A DNA stretch of 64,000 nucleotides from Glutinoglossum americanum (lineage: Eukaryota; Ascomycota; Geoglossomycetes; Geoglossales; Geoglossaceae), in the NCBI GenBank assembly GCA_020080175.1, contig JAGHQL010000055.1, positions 62,001 through 126,000 on the forward strand. The letters are read 5' to 3'. This document shows, piece after piece, positions 27,865 through 38,872 of the stretch. The notes under the pieces are model-generated. The model was not told the DNA's origin, did not search any database, and saw only the letters and a list, made by a program, of their open reading frames with translations. A program made the position numbers and the translations under genes. Numbering within the stretch: position 1 is the stretch's first letter; each line of letters begins with the position of its first letter.

Positions 27865-28590
27865 AGAGAAGGGAGATGTACGATTTTGGCTCCAAAACTC
27901 CAACCACCGCGTAGGTCGGTCAGGCGTTTATCCCAGGGGAGCATCCCGGTAGGGCTCTCTCTCCCCCGTCCATCTATCCACACGCTGGCGAAGATAGTTA
28001 CTCCTTCAATATCGAACCATCCCAATACTCTTTATCACACAGAGCTTACTCTGTCTGGATTGCGGTCTAGATAACCCCATCGTCGCGGTCAAATTGGCGT
28101 TTGGAGAGGATGCAAAAATGGGGAGTACAGCTGCAAGGGAGTTTTGTATCGGCCATTATAATTTTAAGGCAATGCCCCTAAATGGGAACTTCGTGTGTGC
28201 AAACCTGGAGTTGGCTAGCGCAAAAAGAAATTCGTGATGGCGCAAATGCGACGAAACTTTTTGATGTCTATAGTAGATTCAAGTCAAACCCAAGCAATTG
28301 GCCTCGTGAAGTTTTTGTCTTCTTTTGGACCTGGTCCTCAAGACAAGTTGCCTGCCCTAACCCTACCGGTTTCCATACTCTTACGCAGCTCCGCGAGCTC
28401 CCTAAGAGCTCCGCGACCGGACTTTTGACTTTTTTTGGTGGGACCGGACTAGAGTAGGTAGCGAGGGGTGGTCTGGATTTTTTTTTATACCCCACAAACT
28501 AAACAATACACAACCACCTCCGTGAACATTTGACATTGCCTCACTGTCTATCAATCCTCCATCTTAAGAACATACGAATCACGAAGCAGA
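27865..28590. other. Intergenic region between MED9 and SHMT
   Basis: About 725 bp holding the MED9 3' flank and the SHMT promoter. A small direct repeat of GAGCTCC-type units lies near 28385-28415. No gene is supported. Confidence 0.45.
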
Positions 28591-30226
28591 ATGGCCACTT
28601 ACGCTCTTTCAAAGTCCCATCAGGATGTGAGTTTACATCTTTATTGATTTGAATGCAGCTTGGAGTGTGTTGTTGACTCGTCTTTCCACAGCTCCTGGAG
28701 AAACCTTTGAAAGAATCCGACCCAGAAATCGCGGAGATCATGGTGAGTAAAGTCCTACCATGGCTGCTTCTTGTTGATTGTAGATTATCTTATTGTTCCA
28801 ACGCTCATGTCTGGAGTTTCTAGGCCAGAGAGATCCAACGCCAACGCGAATCCATTGTTCTCATTGCCTCTGAGAATTTTACCTCACGAGCAGTCTTCGA
28901 TGCACTTGGCTCGTCGATGTCGAATAAGTACTCTGAGGGTTACCCAGGCGCTCGCTACTACGGTGGAAATCAGCACATTGATACCATTGAACTTACCTGC
29001 CAGTCTCGTGCGCTCAAGGCATTTGGACTGGACCCGGAGAAGTGGGGGGTCAATGTGCAAACCCTGAGCGGCAGCCCGGCGAACTTGCAGGTTTACCAGG
29101 CGCTCATGAGGCCGCACGAGCGATTAATGGGTTTAGACCTGCCTCATGGTGGACATTTGAGCCACGGGTATCAGACGCCACAGAAAAAGTACGCTGGATA
29201 TCCGCAACGCCTCCTTCTACCCCCGCTTCACCTAGACTTAGCTGACAGATTTGTGCCTGTAGGATCTCAGCCGTATCAACATACTTTGAAACCCTCCCTT
29301 ATCGAGTCAACCTCGAGACTGGTATTATAGACTACGATGCGCTCGAAGCCAATGCTTTACTGTACCGCCCAAAGGTCATCGTTGCTGGAACTTCAGCTTA
29401 TTGCCGTACCATTGATTATGCACGCATACGCAAAATCGCTGATTCCTGTGGCGCGTACCTTGTCGTCGACATGGCGCACATCTCAGGCCTTATCGCTGCT
29501 GGAGTTATCCCGTCACCTTTTCCCCATGCAGATGTCGTTACCACGACAACCCACAAATCTCTCCGTGGCCCCCGTGGTGCGATGATATTCTTCCGCAAGG
29601 GCGTACGCAAGACCGATCCCAAAACCGGCAAGGATACTTATTACGATCTTGAAAACCCAATCAACTTCTCCGTTTTCCCAGGGCATCAGGGCGGTCCCCA
29701 CAACCACACTATCACTGCCCTCGCTGTTGCTCTCAAGCAAACCACTACCCCGGAATTTAAGCAGTATCAAGAACTGGTGGTCAAGAACGCCAAGGCGTTG
29801 GAGGCCGAGTTCAAGCGTCTAGGCTACAAGCTAGTCTCCGACGGCACTGATAGCCATATGGTGTTGATGGACCTTCGACCAAACAGCCTCGATGGCGCCC
29901 GCGTCGAGGCAGTCCTCGAACAGGCCAACATCGCGTGCAACAAGAACTCCATCCCTGGCGACAAGTCCGCATTGTCACCCTGCGGCATCCGTATCGGAAC
30001 ACCTGCGATGACGTCGCGTGGATTTGGCGAGGAGGACTTCAAGCGCGTAGCTGGCTATATCGACCAATGCATCAAGATCACGAAGGATGTGCAGGCAAGC
30101 CTACCCAAGGAAGCGAACAGGTTGAAGGATTTCAAGGCCAGGACCTCGTCCGGAGAGGTACCTGAAATCCTGAAGCTGCGCAAGGAGATCGCCGAGTGGG
30201 CTAGCTCTTTCCCTCTCCCTGTCTAA
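28591..30226 (+). CDS. SHM2: Serine hydroxymethyltransferase, cytosolic
   Basis: A PLP enzyme that converts serine and tetrahydrofolate to glycine and methylene-THF. Exons 28591-28626, 28692-28742, 28824-29188 and 29263-30226 (introns 65, 81 and 74 bp) give 471 residues. Marks include [50 protein letters not shown] and [32 protein letters not shown] carries the PLP lysine, followed by [13 protein letters not shown]. No mitochondrial presequence is seen, so the cytosolic isoform is inferred. Two very short first exons (36 and 51 nt) are typical of fungal SHMT genes. All active-site residues I can check are present. Confidence 0.95.
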
Positions 30227-31638
30227 ATACCCTTCTTTCTCTTTTTTCCTCTTCCGCTATTATTGTCCCTTTTTCAGGTCACATCAACTGGATCTACAAA
30301 CGGCGGGCGAATTCAACAATAGCGATGCTTCCTGATGATTTTATATGGAAGTTCTCTTTTTTCACGCTTCAACACTAGATCTTAATTTTTTTTTAACACA
30401 CATTCAGGGCGCAAATGGGACACCATCAACATTGTCCATGATAGCTTTTAAGGGCTTGGCATACTGTGGATAAAAATATATTAACCCTTCTGGGTTACGA
30501 TACACGTGTGAAAACCGATATGAGGTCAAAGACCCTCCCGACATCATATCCCTTTTTCACAGCCAGCCCAGCGATATGTGGCCCAACCAACCGCCATCTA
30601 TCTAGAATTTTCCAATACGTGCATACTCCTCTTCACCACCTGGAAACTTCCAGCCTACGCATCTACTTACTACCTTCAAAGGGGGCAGTGAAGGATTCCA
30701 TGAGTCGGCTCGTTTCGAATCTAGCGGTTAGGGGGTTGCGCGTAGGGGGGAAGAGGGCGGGAGATCCATCCACCAAGAAGAGCGGCGGGGGGGGGGGGAA
30801 ATCACATGAAACGAAGTTTTCCTTCCTTATTAGTGTATTTCCCCTCCTTTCGAGACCAAGCTAGAGCCACAGCTAGCCAGCTAGCTAGCCAGCCGGCGAC
30901 GGTAATCTAACCTAACATATAAAAAAAAAACCCCCTATGCTTATGGAGGCAAACCGTCCACCCGCGCTCTAAAAGTTCCCACGCCAGAAAAATTTTTTCC
31001 AAAAAAAAAAACCGAGTAGAATTTCCTTTTTTTTTTTTCTCTTCTTCCCTTCCCTTTAACTATGAAAAACAATGATAGATGGTGTGATTTGAACGCATGC
31101 TGTGCTCCGGGACGCGCATAAAAAACAGGCGGGCGGGTCCCTTGCCTGAAAGGGCATATCGCAAAAAAGAAAAAAAAAAAAAACGCAAGCCGCTCTTCCC
31201 CTCGGTCTAGGTCGAGTGTGTGTGTGTGCTATGCTATGTCATGCTGGTGGTACATTCTCTCTCGCGCGCGCAATGCAATGCGTAGCAAAAAATCCCTCTC
31301 TATTAAGCCTAGAAAAAAGAAAGAAAAGGTATTCGAGATAATAGAAAAAAAAAGGAAGGAAAAAACGCCGTTCCTTTCCCCCCCCCGGGTGCAGTAATTG
31401 TTTATGGGGGGCACGCCTAAATATGCAAGTACTATGCTTTGCTTTGCTTTGAGTCTTTATGCGCCGCTGAAGTTCCGGGTATGATGTAGGACGCGCTGTA
31501 ATGCAGGGAGAAAAAAAAAGGGTGATGCGGTGGATGGGTGTTCGGCGTGGGAGTGTGTGTGGTGTGTGTTTGATGTAGGTAGGGGGTTGACCTGGGCTTT
31601 CTCTCTCTTTCCCTCTCTCCTTGGGAGTCAAGGCTCAC
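30227..31638. other. Intergenic region with many homopolymer and dinucleotide tracts
   Basis: About 1.4 kb between the 3' ends of SHMT and the LipA/NB-ARC gene. It holds several A, T and G runs (for example a G run near 30787-30798 and T/A runs near 31000-31040), a TG repeat near 31215-31228, and AGCTAGCC repeats near 30865-30895. No gene is supported. Confidence 0.55.
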
Positions 31639-34600
31639 TTACCTCCCAGCCGGTTGAGCCGCCTCATCTTCCGTCCTCCTCCTCCCGCTGCTCTTCGAAT
31701 CCCTCATCTCGACCCCTTCGTCCGGGAAATCTGGTAGGAAGGACGGCGTGAGTGGCGGCTGGCCCGGCGCGGAGACTCCTCTCAACCTGGTGTCGAGCAA
31801 GCCCGGCATGGAGGCCACGTCGGATGTCGTTCTCGGCATGAGGTTGTGGTATGGATAGGGCGGCGCGTTGCGGTACGCCGGAGACAGGTTTTGTCTGTAA
31901 TAGCCGTTCTCGAACCTCTGCTGCTCCGCCTGTTGCCGTAGCTGCGCGGATTTGGCTTCGACGTCTACGCTCGCAGCGTCTCCGAACTGTACGATCTGGC
32001 CGCCTATGTTGATGCCGAGACCGGGGCCGCTGTTTCTCTCTGAGCTGTGGCGTCCATATTCGCCAAGGGCCGGGGGCGGTGAAGGAGGTGATTCTGCCCA
32101 CTTTCCCACCTGCGCGAGTGCATTGTCGTCGGCGAAGGCCCGATCCGAAGGGCCGTTGACCGGGGAAATGTTGCCGCTGTTTGGTTCGGCAAGCGCGTAC
32201 TTTGGCGATTTCCTGACCGGCGAGCCATCGAAATGCCGATCTCGTTCGCCGGAAGGAACTAATCCGAGTTTATGCGGCGGTGGCGACAACATTGGTGGGA
32301 ACCTGGCCGGCTCACTATCTGCGACGGATCGAGTCATGTCTGCTGATTGCTGGGAAACGTGCCTCGACATCGGTTGGCTTGTGTATCCAGTAGGAAGCAG
32401 CCCGCTCATGGGAACATCGTTCGGGTCCGATCCGAATGCAATTGGAGTGTGTGGGTGCGCGTGAGGCGGAGATGAAGGACTGTAATAGAGGGGATATTGC
32501 GTGTCAAAACGGCCATGATTCCGGAAATCTTGCGGTACAGGCCGCTTCGCAGGAATGGCGATCTGCTCATATGGCAATGGGAGGGGATTGCGTCCATATG
32601 GGCGGAGTTGGCCAAAAGAATCCACATAATAGCCCCCGTTTGCATAGCTCCCTAGGCCGGGGAGACTCTGGAGTGTAGGGTCCGAACGGTGAACTGTATT
32701 TGCGTAACGAAGCCCTGGCGAAGGGATCGGAGAAGGTCGGTAGCTCGGACTGTGGGGCGGGAGAGGCAGGCCGGCTGACAAGGGCGGAGCGGATTGAGTG
32801 AGCAGATGGTTTGGCGGGCTTGATCCCATTGGAGGTGTGTGCTGGGGGTTGTGGCCTTTCGTGCTCTCGCCTGATTGATCCCGACGCATAGCGGTACTAG
32901 TAGATCCTGTGTCAGAAAGCCCACGACGCATATCCGAGAGAGCAGCCCCCACAACGGCTTCCGCATACGATGTTGGTTTGGCATTTGTGCCGTGTATTGT
33001 CGCAGAAGCTGTTGAATGGTCAGAAGATTGTTTTTGCCCGATTGTCCTTCCACCATGCGATGATCCAGGCGGACTAGCACTTTGAAAGGCCATTGACAAC
33101 GCAATTTGGGCAGCAGAATTACCTGTTACGCTGCCTATCTTTGCGACAGCTGGCCGTGTAGACAGAGATCCTTGAGCTATAGCTTTGTGTACCCTCGGGT
33201 CCACCACCGCTGTTGGCGCAATATTCCGCCACGCGCCTAATCGGTCCCTATACCTGCGTTGGTTCCGTTCTGAGATAGTCCTGTGCGGCACAGGGCGGCC
33301 GCCATTCGACCCACCGGCCTTAGCTCTGCCTCCCGTCACTAATTGCCAACCGTCATCTTGGCCAGACGTGGCACCTAGACGCGGGGTAGTTTGGGTAACC
33401 GTCGGTGTAGTATTGTGAGAACGCCCGGGTTCATCTCGATCACTCATGTATCCACCATCGTCCATTTGAAACTGCGAAAGGCGAGGCGAAGAGCCATATC
33501 TTATTTCTGGGTGTGGCGGGAGGCCTAATACGATCCCGGTCGGTGACTCCATTTTGTCGATTTCAAGACCCCATGTCGATGCGGTGGACACGCCCCGTGA
33601 TGGTGTTTCCGGACCCATGCTTGACGCGCTGCTGCTTCGGTCAAAGATCGAGACCTGGAAGGGTTCGCCGTCTGATCGACATATAAGGTCCTGAGAAGAG
33701 CTAGGGGTCCGCCTCTGTATCTCCGATTTGATGCTTGCCATGGTCTTCTCAAGCTCAAAGCGGGCACTATCAAGTTCTCTGTGTTCTTTTTCGGAGCGGT
33801 GGATGTGCTTCGAGAGCCGCAAGCCGTGTATCTTGTACTGGTGATAATCGCTAACCCTGCCAATACCCTTTTTGCCTCTGATTCGGCTGTCGGCCTCGCT
33901 ATACGAATAACAAAAGACCTTTATGGCTCGATTGAGCCACTTGTATTTGCTATCCTGGAGGAATCCACAAGCGAAATCTTGCACAACGCTGTGGATCTTG
34001 AGCGTGTCGTGTTGGTTGTGCTCTTGGTGGTTTGGGCTACTGCATTCGGAATCGTCTGGGTCGTTACGGTCCACAAGAGCGAATTTGATGAGGACTCCAA
34101 TCGTCTTGTTTAGGTCTTCATGACCCTGTTCTCTCATCTTGACCGGATAAGTACTCTGGTCCATAACCCTGATGCCAAGCTGTAACATTTCGACGGGTAT
34201 ATGCTGCCCAAAAAAGCAAAGGATGTTGATGAGGTTTGCGGCTTCGACGTATTCGTTCGTCAATGTCTCAAAAATCCTCTGGTACGGTTGGAGCACCTCC
34301 ATCTTGCCCTTTGAGTAGGACTTCAAATAGAGCTTGAGAGGTAGACCGGTTGTTCTCATATAGCGGGCGGCAGCGTGAATCATTAGTGGTAGATATTGCA
34401 TTTTTTGCACCAGCTCTATTGCGTTGCTCTTGTCGGCTTGTTCCAGCCTAGTTGGGGCTAGCTCCTTCAGCAAGAGATCCTGGGCGTCGAGCGCCTTGAG
34501 CTGTTCGACTTTCAAGGCCACAGGATTCAGAAGGAGGTGCTTTCGAGCCAAGGTCCTGTCGACAGAGGTGTAGATGATGCTTGAGTTCTGGCGATTGGGA

Positions 34601-36764
34601 ATGAATCGGCGGAGATCGACAAGGTCACTATCATCTTCGATGCTGATTCCGTCAAAAACCAGCAGCCACTCTTCTCTGCTCTCAAACCAATCTTTGACCG
34701 GCTCGATAAACGCATCTATCTCGTGTTGCGATGTATAGCCTCGAGGATCTCGAAGGCCTTTGAGAGCAGCCTTTTGGGCGATATGCCAGAACCCATCAAT
34801 CAACTCCTCAAGGGATTTAGCTGTGACCCAGAAAACACCTCCCCGGAATCTATGCTTTTCTGTGTAGACGTATTGCCGTGCGAGGTGGGTTTTACCGCCT
34901 CCTGCTAGACACCACAGGAGGACACATGCAGTACCTTCGGCTCTCTTGTTCACGTCAAACAGCAGCTTATTCAACTCTTTTAGTTCTGTCTCCATCCCAA
35001 CGAAGAGTGAATTCGGACTAAAATCTGGTGGGACGACGAAGAGGGGATCGTCTGGGTTGGGGTCTTTAAGTGGTGGATGCTCAGTGGCAAGGGTTGGGTG
35101 GTCAACTACAAGAAGCAAAAAAGTCAGCAAGGACTGACTTGAGAAATTGACCAGTATTTCATTGGTTCTGGATAGGAACAGTCGCAAAGCTCTCCGGCAG
35201 TTGCAGAAGCAGACTCAAGCATTGATGAGCAAAAAAACACAGCAAGGAAAGAAAGGCTGAGTTTCTCTACCACCACCAATGAGCTCAGGCTTCAGCCATC
35301 TCTGTGTCCATCTCATCGACACCTTCAAACTGCCACTCAACGCCAGGAGCTTTGGCTGGTAAAGCCTTCAACGTACCGGGTTGATTATGGGGTTCTTGGG
35401 CTATGAGTTGGTGTTGTTGTTGTTGATGTTGTTGAGCCCCGATGTGAGGCGATGGTTGTCTCGCATTAGGTTCATTCTCGTTGGCTATCATATCAGCAAG
35501 AGCTCCGGGGAATACTCGGGGTTGGTGAGGCTCACAAGCGGATCTGACCATCTCATTGACTTGGGCTATCCTGGCTGCTTGGAGCCACTTCTTGTCGTCC
35601 AGCCACCGGGTTCTGACCTGCGCAAGGGCATCCTTGTTTGCATAACGCTGAATGGCTTCGGCTACGAGAAAATATCCGGGAGTGTTCTTGCTGTCGAATT
35701 TGCACATGTCTGTGTGGCTTGCTTCGATGCCAGCGTACTCAGCGCCATCTACAATTGGAGCGGCCGAAGGTTCGTCCACAACCTGTTATGAAATCAGTTG
35801 CAGCCTAAAATCCCCATCGACCGCAGTTCACGTACATATTTCTCCATTATTCCTATCCTCATTTTTAGTGTCTCGTGGAAGAAAAACATATTGTATCGTT
35901 TTTGAAAAGTCATAAATTCTAAATTGATGTTTTGGAGAGTTTCCGCATTCGTCTGGAGGGCCTTAATTAACGCCGGCTCGGTCTTTATGACCCCGCTGAG
36001 AAGCGTGACGCTGCCAATATTATGTAGTGTTTCGCCCCATTTCGCAGGATCTGCCCCAGTGTGTGGGGTACCGAGGAAAAGGATGCCACAGGTGGAGACA
36101 TATATGGAACGAAGATGCTCAATCTTCATTTCTGTGATGCTCTTAGAGTATTGGAGCGCCTGTGGCAGGGTCAGGAAAAGGTGTTCACGGCTATGGATGG
36201 GGGCGGGTTTCCAACTCACCCTCTTCACCACAATACCTCCAAGAGAATGACATACGAATACGATAGGACGCTCGGTAGCATTCTCGAGCTATATTAAGGC
36301 TATCAGCCGGAGTTATAGCAGAGCTAGGTAGAGGCCAACTTACAGCACGGTTAGCGCACAGCGTCTGAACTAATGTTTGCGCATGGTTGTGGATCTTGTC
36401 CGAGCTTGTCTTGTTGCTGCCACCGCCAAAGGCATACACATCGGCATTATATCCATATACCAAGATCCTTACACTCCCCTCCCTCTTTAGTAAATCCTTT
36501 GGTAGTAGTTGCATCGGCCAGAAAGTCTTCGTCTTCCTTCCCGTCCATGTATTAAACGGATGTCCATTTAGCCCATGGACGAAGACGATGCTAAGAATAT
36601 GTTAGAAGCTGAAAACACCCTCCACGTTGCTGGACGTCAACTCACTCGACTTCAGGCGTAGTTTCCGAACAATAGACCTCGGAAATCCCATAGCGATTGA
36701 CTTCAATGGGTTCCTCCGTCGCTGGGACCTCTGCGGGTCGAGGAGTCCGTCGAAAAATGTTCAT
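31639..36764 (-). CDS. STAND-type protein: LipA/SERAC1-like hydrolase fused to NB-ARC
   Basis: Resembles the filamentous-fungal LipA-and-NB-ARC family. Exons 36764-36646, 36590-36344, 36288-36220, 36159-35836, 35782-35377 and 35105-31639 give 1543 residues. The alpha/beta-hydrolase front (about 40-260) has IVFVHGLNGHPFNTW and the nucleophile elbow CHSLGG (Ser near 137), then GILFLGTPHTGADP. A Gln-rich linker leads to the NB-ARC core, with P-loop CLAGGGKTHLARQY near residue 455 and a Walker-B-like LLVFDG. A winged-helix-like region contains HIPVEML and LKIHSVVQ. A long disordered tail holds RRYRDRLGAWRN. The P-loop lacks the usual first Gly, as I recall for this family. The 271-bp last intron is the least certain part; without it the first half would stop at 35285. 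The C-terminus may also extend by splicing, since GTAAGT overlaps the stop. The cellular role is unknown. Confidence 0.82.
35400..35445 (-). repeat. Gln-codon tract in the LipA/NB-ARC linker
   Basis: A run of CAA/CAT/CAG codons (minus strand) encodes a Gln/His-rich stretch (QQHQQQQHQ) between the hydrolase and NB-ARC parts. Confidence 0.7.
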
Positions 36765-38872
36765 CACACGACTGCGAACTATGAAGGTACCTGCACGCTC
36801 CACAGTTACAAAAAATGTACTTTATCTATTGGGATGGAAAGATGACTCCCCCGGCGGGAATTTATATATATATTGTACTAAAAGCTGATTTGGACCGGGG
36901 GGGTGTGTGCGTGAATACGGAGGGAGGAAGGGTGCGTAGGGTACGTAGTCATGAAGCGGCTACTAGACACATGAGACACGACACCCTCTTAGGCAAGACC
37001 ATATGCAGCCCTGCTCCGCCACAAATAGATGCGTCCCAAGCTATTTTGCGGGGGGTAAATGTAGTTGATCAAAATGCCATCAGCTGCCTAACAATCCCAA
37101 AAAGCAAGCTGCAGGGGTAAATTCCTGCCTAACCCTCGAGACGGGCGCCCGAGTTGCCTTTCGGCCCCCGCCCAATAAGACATCTGTGCGCAGAGTAACA
37201 AGATACATGGCCGCCTAGGTATACAGCCTTGAAGTAAGGCAAATTTTACGATGACCTCACTCATCGCCGCCGTTGGTCGCAGTTTCACTGCTCAAACAAC
37301 AAATCTCCCGGTATCCCTTGAACTTGGCTAGGCGGTAGCTGAGAAGAGTCGAACAAACAGCCTCGAGGCTTCCCACTGTGCGAAAGATCTTGGGGCATCT
37401 CAGCGGCGAGGATTGGGGACTCGAGCTTTGCGGTCGAGCTTTTCCCGACAGGACCTCGAGATACAAGCAAACAAACTAACCTATGCCGAGGGATCTGATT
37501 ATTTGTTCTCGTTAAGGCGGTTTGCCTCTATTCAGATGCAGGTCGCCAGTCAACCCAAAACTTCGTCTACCTGCGACGCTTCTTTCTAGAACGCTCGATC
37601 CCGAGTCGTCAGGCGCTGGGCAGCAAACAATCTATTCTCAATCCCGTGGCGTTGGACAGAGTACTCCCATAAGTCTCCGCTTGCACGTGTCCCGCCCTGG
37701 CACCGGGGTGGTGAGCGTGTCATCTGTTTATCCTTCGAGGAAGTCACTGCTCGCGTGACTGTGTTTGTCCTTGAGCTCCGGTCAACACAGGACTTGTCCG
37801 CAAGACACCTCTTCAACTCGCCCCCATAAGGAAGCTGACGAGGGTTCCGGTGGGCCTCGTCGCCTTAGGGTGCGTATTTGCCGGAGCTGAGACCAAACTT
37901 TCTCCGTCCATTAGTTTCCTCACATGAGTCAAACATCCATTTTGTACATGTACAATAGCATAACACGTAATTTTCATCCGTCTAGGCAGCAAAGTAATGT
38001 TCCACCTATGTCACCAATGTGTCCTTCAAAGGGTCTGGGCCATTGATACCGGTGAGCTCTCGATCGCTTGTAACAGAGCCCCAAATCTTACGTGTAAACA
38101 ATCGCCCCTTCAAAGCCTCTCAAAGCCTCACTGGGGGGCGTTTAAGCCCTAACCGAACCCCCCCTGCGCTAATCCCCCCCTGGTAGTTCCTAGATGCCTC
38201 AACCGGCGGCTTAGCCACATGTTAATAGGAGCCTTTGACCATACCGGCAAATCCCGATTGACACTGTCGGCATCCCGAAGCGGGACATTGATTTAATTTA
38301 CCGCTCACAAAGCCAGGGTGTCGAGGCTCCCGTCCGCTGGTGGCCTCTTGCCCTTCACAAGCATTGCCCGCAGAAACCCTATCTATCGCCCGATTGGGGC
38401 GGGGGAACCGGTGACGAAGACTCACTCACTTTATGCCCGGCTAAATAGGTGAAAGCCTAACAATATTCAAGACACTTGGCTTTATGAAAGCCTTTGGTAA
38501 TTTGCTCAACGACGCCCAAACGTCTAGTGTCGCCCAAGGCCTGTTTGTAAACCGTAACGCCCTTTCAACGTCTTGAGCGGGAACCCTCCATGGGTTAACT
38601 TTCCTCAGACCATTAGTATCCAATGTTGGCTAATGCGACCAAAACAGTTTGGAAGCGACGGTTATAGCATGAATAAGCTAGATTCCATATTCTAGATACT
38701 CACTATTTAGCAAGCCAAGACCACGGCATTTTCCCATTAAGACGTTGCTGGAGTGGTAAGAAACCCAATCTCCGCATTTGAACAGGAATGAAGGAAAGAG
38801 AGTGAAACAAAAAAAAAAACCAACTAACGCCACTCCTTTGCCAGATAACTCACCCGACACCGGTAAGAGTTA
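36765..38872. other. Intergenic region between the LipA/NB-ARC gene and frq
   Basis: About 2.1 kb: the promoter side of the LipA/NB-ARC gene and the 3' side of frq. I see only short unsupported frames and a 14-nt perfect palindrome, TTGTACATGTACAA, at 37942-37955. No repeat family or RNA gene is recognised. Confidence 0.5.

Noticed and set aside
31070-31110. TTCAAAT loop on the minus strand resembling a tRNA T arm
   Set aside because: The stem pairs only on the plus strand (through G-U pairs); on the strand where the loop is correct it has A-C mismatches, and no cloverleaf follows.
37942-37955. 14-nt palindrome TTGTACATGTACAA as an operator or factor site
   Set aside because: A single copy far from any start codon in the model; palindromes of this length are expected occasionally in 64 kb.
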